Assembly (NCBI GenBank): GCA_963974475.1
Contig: CAXBCR010000005.1
Span: forward strand, 1-64,000
Source: CAJXZP01 sp963974475
GTDB taxonomy: Bacteria > Bacteroidota > Bacteroidia > Flavobacteriales_G > Salibacteraceae
Length of the DNA: 64,000 nt
Reading direction: 5' to 3'
Positions 1-9,327 of this stretch are shown here, piece by piece (position 1 is the stretch's first letter; each line of letters begins with the position of its first letter). Under the pieces are notes generated by a model, which had not been told where the DNA came from, did no database searches, and saw nothing but the letters and a program-made list of their open reading frames with translations. A program made the translations under genes and the position numbers.

Positions 1-410
1 GAATATCCAACAAGGAATGTTGAAGTAAAAAAAGCTCATCTAAAATCAACAAAAACACTCCAGTTATTAGACTACCACAATAACCATTGATTATTGTTTA
101 TTGAATATGGAGTGTTGCTTATTTTTCTGAGGCTCCGCTCAGTGGGCGGAGACGCTAATTTGAGTTTTTTGGTTTTGAATTTCGAATTGAATATCCAACA
201 AGGAATGTTGAAGTAAAAAAAGCTCATCTAAAATCAACAAAAACACTCCAGTTATTAGACTACCACAATAACCATTGATTATTGTTTATTGAATATGGAG
301 TGTTGCTTATTTTTCTGAGGCTCCGCTCAGTGGGCGGAGCAATAAACTTGAGTTTTTGGTTTTGAGTATCGAACACCCAACAAGGAATGAAGAATGTTGA
401 AGTGAAAAAA
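1..410. repeat. Tandem array of a 182-188 bp intergenic repeat, left copy
   Basis: Two full units start at 1 and 189 and a third partial unit starts at 371. Each unit carries a CAACAAGGAATG segment, an inverted pair AACACTCC / GGAGTGTT about 60 bases apart, and a GC-rich hairpin CTCCGCTCAGTGGGCGGAG. The array may continue beyond the window edge. The same family occurs in the opposite orientation at 41961-42412. It lies downstream of the minus-strand MFS gene, and the inverted pair may act as a terminator. No protein-coding content is supported. Confidence 0.9.
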
Positions 411-499
411 AATGAAAAAGGAAAATTTGATTGCTATTAATCAAAATCTAACTCAATCCAATCGTCCAAGTCCTGCAAGAACGGGATTAATACCCGAAG

Positions 500-1900
500 C
501 TACGACTCCGAATACGTAATAGCTTTCTTATTTGTAATTAACAAATTGCACAAACCGCCTATAATTAACGATGTCCCGGCTAGGAGCATGGCATTAATAC
601 TATCTTCTCCAAAGATCGCTTGATACAGATAATTAAGTCCACCGGTGGCGGCAATGATTTGGGGAATCACGATAAACATATTGAAAATACCCATAAAAAC
701 ACCCATTTTGTTTGGGTCGATGGCACTAGAAAGCATGGCATAAGGCATGGATAAAATACTACCCCACGAAATACCAATTAAAATGAAAGAATAGGCTAAA
801 TAATGATGGTTGGTAATGTAATACATAGATATAAACCCAATGCCACCTGCAATCAAACTCGCCATGTGGATTAGCTTCCTGTTAATTCTAAATTTAGAGG
901 TATAAAGTGTGAGTAGGAGCGCAAATGCCATACTAGACAATCCGTACATACCCATGTATGAACCTACCAAATCGGCCGCGTTATTATAGGACTGCATAGC
1001 CGATTCATAATTTGATTTTTGGACTGCATCCGCTAAATCGTAAAGCGAACCATCTGGAAAGGAAGCATTGAATACATGCGAAGTGAGAGCAGGGGTAGCT
1101 AAACTCCACATGGCAAAAAAGGCGAACCAACTAAAAAATTGAACGAGTCCTAATTTACGCATGGTAACGGGCATATTCAGTATATTGGAAGTGATTTCGG
1201 AAATGCCATGAAGGATTCCTTTATTGGCTTTTTTTTCTGCTTCAAAAGCGGCTATATCTTTGGGTGGGTACTCTTTAGTAGTGAAAATGGTGTATAGAAT
1301 GGATAAAAAGAAAACCCCGCCTCCAATAGTAAACGCAATTTTCACAGACATTGGTACCACACCTGCTTCGGCTACATTTGAAATACCTAATTGGGTAATA
1401 AACCAAGGTAAATTGCTCGCTATCCATGTTCCTATGCCAATAATCAAAGTCTGCATAACGAATCCATAGGAGCGCTGCGAATCGGGCAATTTATCGGCCA
1501 CCAAGGCTCTAAACGGTTCCATACTAATATTCATGGAAGCATCCAGGATCCATAACCCCCCTGCGGCCATCCACAAAAACTGAGAGTGAGGAATAAAAAG
1601 CAAGGTGACAGAGCTCAAAATTGCGCCCACCAAAAAGTAGGGTTTTCGTCTTCCCCAACGAGGACTCCAGGTTCTATCGCTCAAATACCCAATAATGGGT
1701 TGAACTAGTAAGCCCGTTAATGGTGCGGCCACCCACAACATTGGAATATCGTGTGCATCAGCGCCTAAGGTTTGAAAAATACGCGACATAAACCCGCCTT
1801 GTAAAGCAAACCCAAATTGAATTCCTAAAAATCCGAAACTCATGTTCCAAATATCAAAAAAACTGAGTTTTGACTGTTTTTGTTTGATGTCGTTTTTCAT
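500..1900 (-). CDS. MFS sugar transporter (GPH/SLC45-like)
   Basis: A 466-residue polytopic inner-membrane protein with about 12 hydrophobic segments and the charged motif GYLSDRTWSPRWGRRKPY between the early helices, typical of the MFS/GPH sugar symporter group (SLC45-like). The likely substrate is maltose or short malto-oligosaccharides, inferred from context: it is the last gene of a minus-strand series that includes two GH13 amylases and maltose phosphorylase. The 5' neighbour on its strand is a MazF-type toxin ending 14 bases upstream. The start MKNDIKQKQS puts a short polar tail before the first helix. Downstream is the repeat array at 1-410. The family call is firm; the substrate is inferred. 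Confidence 0.85.
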   Translation of the reverse strand: MKNDIKQKQSKLSFFDIWNMSFGFLGIQFGFALQGGFMSRIFQTLGADAHDIPMLWVAAPLTGLLVQPIIGYLSDRTWSPRWGRRKPYFLVGAILSSVTLLFIPHSQFLWMAAGGLWILDASMNISMEPFRALVADKLPDSQRSYGFVMQTLIIGIGTWIASNLPWFITQLGISNVAEAGVVPMSVKIAFTIGGGVFFLSILYTIFTTKEYPPKDIAAFEAEKKANKGILHGISEITSNILNMPVTMRKLGLVQFFSWFAFFAMWSLATPALTSHVFNASFPDGSLYDLADAVQKSNYESAMQSYNNAADLVGSYMGMYGLSSMAFALLLTLYTSKFRINRKLIHMASLIAGGIGFISMYYITNHHYLAYSFILIGISWGSILSMPYAMLSSAIDPNKMGVFMGIFNMFIVIPQIIAATGGLNYLYQAIFGEDSINAMLLAGTSLIIGGLCNLLITNKKAITYSES

Positions 1901-1913
1901 AGTTGTTTGTTTT

Positions 1914-2237
1914 TTAATCTACAAAGGTTTCTTTAATAACGGACTTTACTTTGGTGATTTCGTTTTTTGAAAGGCTACCTAAAACCTTAATAACACGTTG
2001 TTTATCAATGGTTCTTATTTGGTCTAAAACCACCCATCCGGTTTTAGAATTATGATTTATTTTTATTCGGGTAGGGTAGTTTTTCGAACTTGTAGTCATC
2101 GGAGCAATTACTATAGTGCGTAGTGGCCGGTTCATTTCGTTGGGTGAAATAATCACACAAGGTCTTGTTTTTTTGATTTCGCTCCCAATAGTTGGGTTAA
2201 GATTAACCAAAACTATACTGTATTGTTTTAGCTCCAT
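1914..2237 (-). CDS. MazF/PemK-family endoribonuclease toxin
   Basis: A 107-residue protein of normal MazF length. It has the family features: an N-terminal strand YSIVLVNLNPTIGSEIKKTRP, where the Arg of KKTRP is the expected catalytic Arg, then VIISPNEMN, and the PMTTSS segment with the expected catalytic Thr. MazF proteins cleave mRNA at short motifs and are neutralised by a cognate antitoxin. The start codon overlaps the end of the upstream antitoxin gene by 10 bases, the usual antitoxin-then-toxin order. The pair sits inside the maltodextrin gene series on the same strand. Confidence 0.9.
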   Translation of the reverse strand: MELKQYSIVLVNLNPTIGSEIKKTRPCVIISPNEMNRPLRTIVIAPMTTSSKNYPTRIKINHNSKTGWVVLDQIRTIDKQRVIKVLGSLSKNEITKVKSVIKETFVD

Positions 2238-2473
2238 TCCTCTAGTGTTTCGTCCTCAAAAATGGAATCAATTAGTAAAGTATCATCTCCGTTTTTGTTC
2301 ATTTCTGAAAATGATTCTTCCCAGCCACTTCTAGGGGTGTCAATGGGTTGAATAATTATCTGTCCCTTTTCAAGTAACAGCTCCACCTTTTCTTTGATGT
2401 TGTATTTTTCAAGGAGCATTTTACTAAATCGTATTCCCTTTGAATTTCCTATTTTAATAACTGATACTTCCAT
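2228..2473 (-). CDS. MazE-type antitoxin (AbrB/SpoVT fold)
   Basis: An 81-residue protein starting MEVSVIKIGNSKGIRFSK, the swapped-hairpin DNA-binding fold of AbrB/MazE antitoxins. The acidic C-terminal half (EESF, DDTLLIDSIFEDETLEEW) is the expected toxin-binding tail. It should repress its own operon and bind the toxin encoded immediately downstream with a 10-base overlap. A short AT-rich stretch at 2474-2536 separates it from the upstream amylase gene and could hold its own promoter. Confidence 0.88.
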   Translation of the reverse strand: MEVSVIKIGNSKGIRFSKMLLEKYNIKEKVELLLEKGQIIIQPIDTPRSGWEESFSEMNKNGDDTLLIDSIFEDETLEEWS

Positions 2474-2536
2474 ATTTAATATTTTTATGTAATAACAAAG
2501 TTATTACAAATTTCATATTACACAACGCGGTGATTA

Positions 2537-3919
2537 CTACACTTTTTCTAATACCAAATACCCAAATGCTTCCATATCAAAACGCTGAGAAGCTTCTAAT
2601 TGAATAATTTCATCGGTAAATACATTCCTATATGCTCCGGTAGGATTGTTTTGTAACTGAACCAAAGTTGCCTCTCCGTAGTTTAAAACAACTACTATTT
2701 CATCCGTATCTTTGGTACGCGAAAAAGCATACACTTGCGCGGGTAAATTGGTGTTAATTTTTACGGCAGCTCCACCATATTGTCCATTCCAAAGAGATTG
2801 GTTTCGATGTTTTAAAGCTAACAATGTGGTATAAAAATCTTGGTATTGGAAATTACCCCATTGAATGGTGTCCTTTTCAAAAAACCGCATTTGATGGTCT
2901 AAACCTGATTCTTGCCCACTATAAATGAGCGGCATTCCGTAAACTGTAAACATCAATACATTGCTCACCCCGAGATTTGCTCCATAACGTTCTTCCGAAG
3001 TGCCGTTCCAGCTATTTTCATCATGATTGGTGGTAAACATCATTCGGTAATCGCCATTTTTGAATCGACCATTCTCTTTGGCTAAAATGGTATCGATAGC
3101 AGAAAGCGGTTGTTTTCCTTGCGCTACTTCTTTCGAAATATGGTGAAATTCCCAAGCATAACTCATATCAAAAGCGTGTGCATGATGAGTAGGGTCTTCG
3201 GCTTCGGCTAGCATGAAAACCGGTTTTAGGCTATCTAAACTCAATCGCGCTTCGTTCCAAAAATCGGTAGGGACTTCCATAGCAACATCACATCTAAATC
3301 CATCCACATCAAAGTCGGTAATCCAATATTTCATACTTGAAATCATTTCTGTACGCATGGCTGTATTAGCGTAATTTAAGGAAATCACATCCGTCCAATC
3401 ATACGGAGAAACGAAGGTGCCTGTGCTATCTTGATCATACCAATCGGGATGTGCCGCTGCCCAAGGATTATCCCATGCGCTATGATTTGCCACCCAATCT
3501 AACACCACCTTAAAACCCAACTGATGCATGGAATCTACCAATACTTTAAAATCTTCTTTGGTGCCATATTCTGGGTTTACATCCGTATAATCTTTAATGG
3601 AATAATAAGACCCTAAACTTCCTTTACGATTCTGTTTACCAATGGGTTGAATAGGCATAAGCCAAATAATATCCACGCCCATTTTTTGTAGACGTGGCAA
3701 ATGCGATAGAATGGAATTGAAATCACCTTTTTCAGAAAATTGGCGAATATTCAATTCGTAAATGTTGGCGTTTTTAGACCAATCAGGGTGATTTTCACCG
3801 TTATATTCCACAGGAACATAATTTTCTACAGACGCGGGCACAGTAGTGTTTTCAGATTCTGAATTGGAACACGATACTGCAAATAATGCGATGAATAATC
3901 CTAACAATATGTTTTTCAT
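2537..3919 (-). CDS. GH13 alpha-amylase family lipoprotein
   Basis: A 460-residue lipoprotein: the signal peptide ends in FAVSCSNSES with a lipobox Cys at about residue 17. The GH13 motifs are present in order: region I VVLDWVANHS, region II DGFRCDVAM (Asp nucleophile), region III FMLAEAED (Glu acid/base) and region IV MFTTNHDENS. It should hydrolyse alpha-1,4-glucans or malto-oligosaccharides in the periplasm or at the outer membrane. It is compact, with no separate starch-binding module visible. It lies 67 bases downstream of the second GH13 gene on the same strand. Confidence 0.93.
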   Translation of the reverse strand: MKNILLGLFIALFAVSCSNSESENTTVPASVENYVPVEYNGENHPDWSKNANIYELNIRQFSEKGDFNSILSHLPRLQKMGVDIIWLMPIQPIGKQNRKGSLGSYYSIKDYTDVNPEYGTKEDFKVLVDSMHQLGFKVVLDWVANHSAWDNPWAAAHPDWYDQDSTGTFVSPYDWTDVISLNYANTAMRTEMISSMKYWITDFDVDGFRCDVAMEVPTDFWNEARLSLDSLKPVFMLAEAEDPTHHAHAFDMSYAWEFHHISKEVAQGKQPLSAIDTILAKENGRFKNGDYRMMFTTNHDENSWNGTSEERYGANLGVSNVLMFTVYGMPLIYSGQESGLDHQMRFFEKDTIQWGNFQYQDFYTTLLALKHRNQSLWNGQYGGAAVKINTNLPAQVYAFSRTKDTDEIVVVLNYGEATLVQLQNNPTGAYRNVFTDEIIQLEASQRFDMEAFGYLVLEKV

Positions 3920-3986
3920 TGGTGTGTTTTTTGTCCGTTTTCATTGCAGCGAATGGGATGTGCAATTACGGAAATGTTAATCTGTT

Positions 3987-6389
3987 TTATTTACTTACCA
4001 AAAACTCAAAACTCATGGGGGCAACAGTAATATCTAACCCTTTATTCTGATAAAATTCTGACCCAAAAATGGGTTGAAAATTGCGCTTATTTTCCAATTC
4101 TTTCAAATCTAAACCCATGGAAATGGGCTGGGTGGATTTATTAAAAATTACGAGCACCGTTTGGTCTAAATACGTTCTTTTTAAGACTAAAATAGTGTTA
4201 TTAGCAAGTATCACCTTGGTTTGACCATACATTAAAGCCATGTTGTTTCTACGCAAACGGGTCAATTTTTCGACTTTAGTTTTGAGGGTTATTGCATTTG
4301 AATCTAATCCTTCAAACTGCATCATTCTTCTATTATCTGGGTCATTGGCTCCGGCAAGACCAATTTCATCGCCATAATAAATTACAGGAATACCGGGCAC
4401 GGCAAAATTGAAAGCATGCAGCATGGCTAAACGTTGGTAACCTATTTCACCTTGATTGGTAATTTCACGCGTCCAACCGGCCACTTTTGCATCTTCGTCA
4501 AATTGAACAGAACCATCGGCATAACTAATAAAACGGCATCGGTCTTGATTGCCTGAAATATTGCCCATCACATGATGAGAACCGTAATTGTAAATGCTTT
4601 CTTGCAGTGTTTTGGAAAGGTTTTCAAAACTAGTTTCGCTACGCCCAAATGCCTGTACGGCTTGATCGTATAGATTAAAATCAAACTGTGCATCCAGCAT
4701 ACCTGAATTGATATACGAACCTATTAATTCCGGGTTTCCGTAGGTTTCACCAATTTGGTAAATAGCCCTGTTTTGAGGTACAATTACTTGATTTTTAAGT
4801 TTCACATTTAGCAATCGCCAAAATGATTCTGGAATATGTTTGGTGGCATCATGGCGCAATCCATCCAATTCAAACCGAGTAAGCCAATACAGGGCGCTAT
4901 CGGTCATGGCTTCGGCCACTTCAGGGTTTTCTAAATCAAGGGTTGGCAAAAAATCATCAAACCAAGTAGTTAATCGTTGCTCATCCCAAAGCTCCGTATT
5001 TTTCCTTCCATCGGGTAAAATAAACGGTGTAGCCCAATCGGGATGTTGTTTAATTACAGGATGGTCTTGATGCACATGATTTGCCACATAATCGAGCAAC
5101 ACATTCATGTGATGTTTATGGGCATCCGTAATTAATGCGTCCAGTTCGGTGTTGGTACCAAACCTTGCATCAATCGCTTTACTTTCTGCGGGCCAATACC
5201 CATGGTAGCCACTAAATTTGGTAGTGGGTTTACTTTTTACCCAAAGTCCCCAAGCTCCGTCAGGATTCTTGCCAATAGGCGACAGCCAAATGGTATTTAC
5301 TCCAAGAGAATCGAAATAATTGGCATTAATTTCATCGGTAACACCATCCATATCACCCCCATAAAAATTGACACGTGGGTCTATCATTCGGTCGATAACG
5401 GGATGGTTATTATCTATATTTCCATCTTTAAAGCGGTCTACCATCATAAAATACATGATAAACGACTGCTGTTCCTTACGCGTTATTTCCTGGGCATCGG
5501 TCACCACTTTTCCATGGTTTAAAGGAATGAGTAAATCGGAGCCTTTTTGATTTTCATTAAAGGCATAGGCGCGAATAAAACTACGCGATACAGATTGCGC
5601 ATTTTCGGGAATGAGTACTTGGATTTGACGGTCTTTAAAATGAAGAAAATTGGCGTTAAGTAAATGGTTTTGCCAATACACTGCCAAACTTCTAGTCGTT
5701 TCTAGTTGCAAGGTGTCTCCCGATAGAAAATGAGCCGAAACTTGGGGTTTTTTAACCGCTGCATCGCCTACCTTAAAAATAGAATTTACGCCTCCCATTC
5801 CATTGCTTTCGGTCTGTTCGTTTGTCGGGTCAATTCCTTCGCTTCCATCTATCCATAAGTGATAGGCGTAATTTCCAGGGTTCAAAACGAAATCGATTTC
5901 CCACTTCCCATTTTTCCAATGCAAGGCGTCTTGATTATTCACCCAGCCGTTCATAGACCCACCAATAAAGATGGAATCATACTTCTTTTGCGGGTCGTTT
6001 AGTGTAAAAGTGTATCTGATTTTGTCGCTCTTTTTTACTGGAATATCGTAAGAACAACCGCCTAACCAAAAACGTAGATTAGCAATCTGATTGGCAGGAC
6101 TACCGATAAGGTAAAAGGTAATGAATCCGTCAATGGGTACAATACTCAGCCCTGGCGAAACGGTAATAGAATCTATCGAATCGGGGTGCAGAAAGTAGTC
6201 TTGAGCGTAAACGGTTGTGCTGTCTATTCCCAACTTAATTGGCGAAGCTAATCCCACAATAGGAGAAACAGGTAGCTCTGCAATACTTAGTTTGGCCGTT
6301 GATTTTACACGACAAGATGAGGCCATCAATACGATGGAAAGAAGGATGAAATTACGCAATTTCAATCTTCCTATTTTTCTCAATAACAT
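3987..6389 (-). CDS. GH13 neopullulanase/amylase-like lipoprotein with CBM48 module
   Basis: An 800-residue protein whose signal sequence ends LMASSCRVKS (lipobox). Around residues 120-205 a CBM48/AMPK-type glycogen-binding module is visible (IFIGGSMNGWVNN, then YAYHLWIDGSEG). The catalytic domain shows region I VLLDYVANHVH, region II DGLRHDATKH, region III QIGETYG and region IV GNISGNQDRCRF. In region IV the usual His of NHD is Gln, while the catalytic Asp and Glu residues are retained. The start overlaps the maltose phosphorylase gene by 38 bases; the next Met would destroy the signal peptide, so the upstream start is kept. Likely role: cleavage of branched or linear maltodextrins in the cell envelope. 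Confidence 0.9.
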   Translation of the reverse strand: MLLRKIGRLKLRNFILLSIVLMASSCRVKSTAKLSIAELPVSPIVGLASPIKLGIDSTTVYAQDYFLHPDSIDSITVSPGLSIVPIDGFITFYLIGSPANQIANLRFWLGGCSYDIPVKKSDKIRYTFTLNDPQKKYDSIFIGGSMNGWVNNQDALHWKNGKWEIDFVLNPGNYAYHLWIDGSEGIDPTNEQTESNGMGGVNSIFKVGDAAVKKPQVSAHFLSGDTLQLETTRSLAVYWQNHLLNANFLHFKDRQIQVLIPENAQSVSRSFIRAYAFNENQKGSDLLIPLNHGKVVTDAQEITRKEQQSFIMYFMMVDRFKDGNIDNNHPVIDRMIDPRVNFYGGDMDGVTDEINANYFDSLGVNTIWLSPIGKNPDGAWGLWVKSKPTTKFSGYHGYWPAESKAIDARFGTNTELDALITDAHKHHMNVLLDYVANHVHQDHPVIKQHPDWATPFILPDGRKNTELWDEQRLTTWFDDFLPTLDLENPEVAEAMTDSALYWLTRFELDGLRHDATKHIPESFWRLLNVKLKNQVIVPQNRAIYQIGETYGNPELIGSYINSGMLDAQFDFNLYDQAVQAFGRSETSFENLSKTLQESIYNYGSHHVMGNISGNQDRCRFISYADGSVQFDEDAKVAGWTREITNQGEIGYQRLAMLHAFNFAVPGIPVIYYGDEIGLAGANDPDNRRMMQFEGLDSNAITLKTKVEKLTRLRRNNMALMYGQTKVILANNTILVLKRTYLDQTVLVIFNKSTQPISMGLDLKELENKRNFQPIFGSEFYQNKGLDITVAPMSFEFLVSK

Positions 6390-8658
6390 ACGCTTGATTG
6401 TTTACTTGAATGGTGATAGCATTTCCTTCTATATTCTCTAATTCAATTTTATTTTTGGATACGCTGAGGTGTAAAATATGGTCTCTAAATCGAATTTGAA
6501 ATTCGTATCCATCCCATTGTTTTGGGAGTTGTGGCGTAAATTGAAGGGTGCCATTTTTAATTCGCATTCCTCCAAAACCTTCCACTACCGACATCCAAGT
6601 ACCGGCCATAGAGGTGATGTGTAAGCCCTCGTGCACCTCATCATTGTAATCATCTAAATCTAAACGAGCGGTGCGCAAATAGAATTGATAGGCCTGTTCC
6701 AACTTACCCAATTTGGCGGCTAAAATGCTATGCACACAAGGTGATAACGAAGATTCATGCACGGTGCGAGGCTCGTAAAAATCGAAGTTTTTTTGTAGTT
6801 CATCTATCGAGAAATCATCCTCAAAAAAGTAGAAGCCTTGCAGCACATCGGCTTGCTTAATAAAGCCCGAACGAAGTATGCGGTCCCAACTCCAATATTG
6901 ATTCAGCGGACGCTCGGCAGGGTTTAAATCCTGCACCAAAATTTGTTCCTTATCTAGGTAATTATCTTGTTGTAAAACTATCCCTTTGGATTCATCGGTA
7001 GGTAAATAAATGTTTTCGTTGATATGCGCCCATTTCTTTAGCTCTGTGTCTTCGTTAAAATGGGTTTTATCAAATATTTTAGCCAATTGATCGGGGTTTG
7101 ATTTACGAATTTTTTCTACCGAATGGGCAGTAAATCGTAAACACCAAGCCGCGATGTAACTGGTGTACCAATTGTTATTAATGTTGTTTTCGTATTCATT
7201 CGGACCGGTTACACCCAACATTACGTATTGGTTTTTTCGTTCGCTCCAATGCACGCGTTGTGCCCAAAATCTAGAAATTCCAATCAACACTTCCAAGCCG
7301 TATTGAGCCAGATATTCATGGTCTCCGGTGTAGTTTTGGTAACGATAAATGCCGTAGGCGATGGCTCCGTTTCGGTGAATTTCTTCAAAAGTAATTTCCC
7401 ATTCGTTATGACACTCTTCGCCATTCATGGTCACCATGGGGTATAAAGCCGCCCCATCGGTAAAACCGAGCATTTTAGCATTTTCAATCGCCTTGGGTAG
7501 GTGATTATACCGATACATCAACAGCTGTTTGGACACCTTCGCATCGGCTGTGCTTAGGTAAAATGGAATGCAGTAAGCTTCGGTATCCCAATACGTTGCA
7601 CCGCCATATTTTTCACCTGTAAATCCTTTCGGGCCTATATTTAGGCGGTCATCCTCACCGGTATAGGTTTGATTGAGCATGAAAATATTATATCGAATAG
7701 CTTGTTGGGCTTTGGCGTCTCCGTGTATAATGATGTCGCTTTGGTTCCATTTAGCAGCCCATGCTGCTTTTTGTTCGTTCCATAGGGTGTCAAACCCTTT
7801 TTGAACAACCGTATTTAAATGCGAATCGGCCCAATCTTGTAACTCTTTTTTAGGGTGATTTTCAGAACTAATGTTTGTTCCATATTTAATAATGGAAAGC
7901 GTTTCATTTTGTTTTACATCAACCAAAAATTGATGGGCTACATATTTCTTTTGGGAGATAGTTTCCGTTAATGGCTTGGTTTTTTTTCCATCCACTAACG
8001 CCACCCATTCAGAGGCAGAACAGACTTCAAATCCTGATTTTTTGACCCTAGCTTGTACAAATTGACGATGGTTTTCGGTTTTTGTACCGACCTCTTTCCA
8101 AAACTTTTTATTGTAATTACTGTCGGTATTTTTCACATCAAAATCCACGTATGGAGTAACTTGAACTTGCGCATCAGAATTAAGAATAGTCAAATTATAT
8201 TTTAATACGCCACAAGCATCATCCACGATACTGTAAAAACGAAGGGCATCCACCTTTACCGATATTCCATTCGTGTTAGTGGCTACAAAAGAACGCGAAT
8301 ACGTGCCTTCTTTCATGTTTAATTCTCTTCTAAAATCGGTTACCTTGCAATGGGCCAAATCAAAATCAACCCCGTTAATGGTAAATTGAATTCCCATCCA
8401 ATTTGCCGCATTTAGCACTTTTGCGAAATACTGTGGATAGCCATTTTTCCACCAACCCACACGGGTTTTGTCGGGATAATAGATGCCAGCTACATAATTT
8501 CCAGGAAAGGTTTCGCCCGAATAATCTTCTTCAAAATTGGCTCGTTGCCCCATTCGACCGTTACCGATGCTAAACAAACTTTCGCTTTGGGTAACCCTTT
8601 TCGGGTCCCAACCCTCTTCAATAATTTTCCACTCGTTGGTTTGAATGTAGTCAATCAT
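6352..8658 (-). CDS. mapA: Maltose phosphorylase, GH65
   Basis: A 768-residue cytoplasmic protein without a signal peptide, matching the usual GH65 length. The catalytic-acid segment GVTGPNEYENNINNNWYT is intact, with Glu488 at the position known as the general acid in Lactobacillus maltose phosphorylase. It converts maltose plus phosphate into beta-glucose 1-phosphate plus glucose. Kojibiose or trehalose phosphorylases are alternatives within GH65, but the amylase neighbours favour maltose. The stop of the beta-phosphoglucomutase gene abuts its start with no gap, so the two are probably translated together and the product is handed straight on. Confidence 0.92.
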   Translation of the reverse strand: MIDYIQTNEWKIIEEGWDPKRVTQSESLFSIGNGRMGQRANFEEDYSGETFPGNYVAGIYYPDKTRVGWWKNGYPQYFAKVLNAANWMGIQFTINGVDFDLAHCKVTDFRRELNMKEGTYSRSFVATNTNGISVKVDALRFYSIVDDACGVLKYNLTILNSDAQVQVTPYVDFDVKNTDSNYNKKFWKEVGTKTENHRQFVQARVKKSGFEVCSASEWVALVDGKKTKPLTETISQKKYVAHQFLVDVKQNETLSIIKYGTNISSENHPKKELQDWADSHLNTVVQKGFDTLWNEQKAAWAAKWNQSDIIIHGDAKAQQAIRYNIFMLNQTYTGEDDRLNIGPKGFTGEKYGGATYWDTEAYCIPFYLSTADAKVSKQLLMYRYNHLPKAIENAKMLGFTDGAALYPMVTMNGEECHNEWEITFEEIHRNGAIAYGIYRYQNYTGDHEYLAQYGLEVLIGISRFWAQRVHWSERKNQYVMLGVTGPNEYENNINNNWYTSYIAAWCLRFTAHSVEKIRKSNPDQLAKIFDKTHFNEDTELKKWAHINENIYLPTDESKGIVLQQDNYLDKEQILVQDLNPAERPLNQYWSWDRILRSGFIKQADVLQGFYFFEDDFSIDELQKNFDFYEPRTVHESSLSPCVHSILAAKLGKLEQAYQFYLRTARLDLDDYNDEVHEGLHITSMAGTWMSVVEGFGGMRIKNGTLQFTPQLPKQWDGYEFQIRFRDHILHLSVSKNKIELENIEGNAITIQVNNQAYVIEKNRKIEIA

Positions 8659-9327
8659 TTAGGCCAATTTTAATTGTTTGCTGTAAGCGGTTTGTAACAT
8701 TGCTAAATTGAAATTTTCAAATCCATCAATCACCAATTTTGCATTTCTAAGCACATGATTATCTCCAACGCCTACCGACATAAAATTACCTCTGTTGGCG
8801 GCTTCTACCCCTGCCACAGCATCTTCAAAAACGACTGCGTTTTCGGGCAGCACATTTACGGCATTGGCGCCTTTAATAAATACTTCTGGGTTTGGTTTCC
8901 CTTTTTCTACTTGATTTCCATCAATAATGGCATCAAAATAGGCGGTTAATCCAATTTTCTCTAAAATCAGGGGAGCGTTTTTACTAGCCGAACCCAATAC
9001 GATTTTGATGTTTTGTTCTTTCAATGATTTTAAAAAAGATACGACCCCAGGAAGAATTTCTTCTGCGGTCATCTCGGACACTAATGCCAAGTATTCGTCA
9101 TTTTTTTTGACCAATGCTTTTTGAAATTCTTCAGCAGGTAACGTCTGATTTCCTTTTTTCAGAATTTGATTCAAAGAATCTATTCTACTTACACCTTTCA
9201 GCGATTCGTTATCTTTAGCGCTAAAAGGTATCCCTAAATGAGCAGCTAAATTGCTCCAAGCAATGAAGTGGTATTTTGCAGTATCGCAAATCACTCCATC
9301 TAAATCAAAAATGCAAACTTCTATCAT
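8659..9327 (-). CDS. pgmB: Beta-phosphoglucomutase
   Basis: A 222-residue HAD-family protein. Motif I is FDLDGVICDTA, with nucleophile Asp8 and acid/base Asp10, followed by the cap domain. Motif II is LGSASKNA and the C-terminal motif is VFEDAVAGVEAA. This is the beta-PGM subgroup, which converts beta-glucose 1-phosphate to glucose 6-phosphate. It lies between maltose phosphorylase (gap 0) and the BadF-type kinase (4-base ATGA overlap). This is the classic partner of a maltose phosphorylase because it uses the beta anomer that GH65 enzymes release. Confidence 0.94.
   Translation of the reverse strand: MIEVCIFDLDGVICDTAKYHFIAWSNLAAHLGIPFSAKDNESLKGVSRIDSLNQILKKGNQTLPAEEFQKALVKKNDEYLALVSEMTAEEILPGVVSFLKSLKEQNIKIVLGSASKNAPLILEKIGLTAYFDAIIDGNQVEKGKPNPEVFIKGANAVNVLPENAVVFEDAVAGVEAANRGNFMSVGVGDNHVLRNAKLVIDGFENFNLAMLQTAYSKQLKLA

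Noticed and set aside
1..410. Possible CRISPR array because of tandem repetition
   Set aside because: Units are about 185 bp and repeat without unique spacers, and there are no cas genes in the window.
412..519. 35-codon plus-strand frame beginning MKKENLIAIN next to the left repeat array
   Set aside because: It overlaps the 3' end of the well-supported MFS gene on the other strand, has no recognisable domain and looks like a chance frame.
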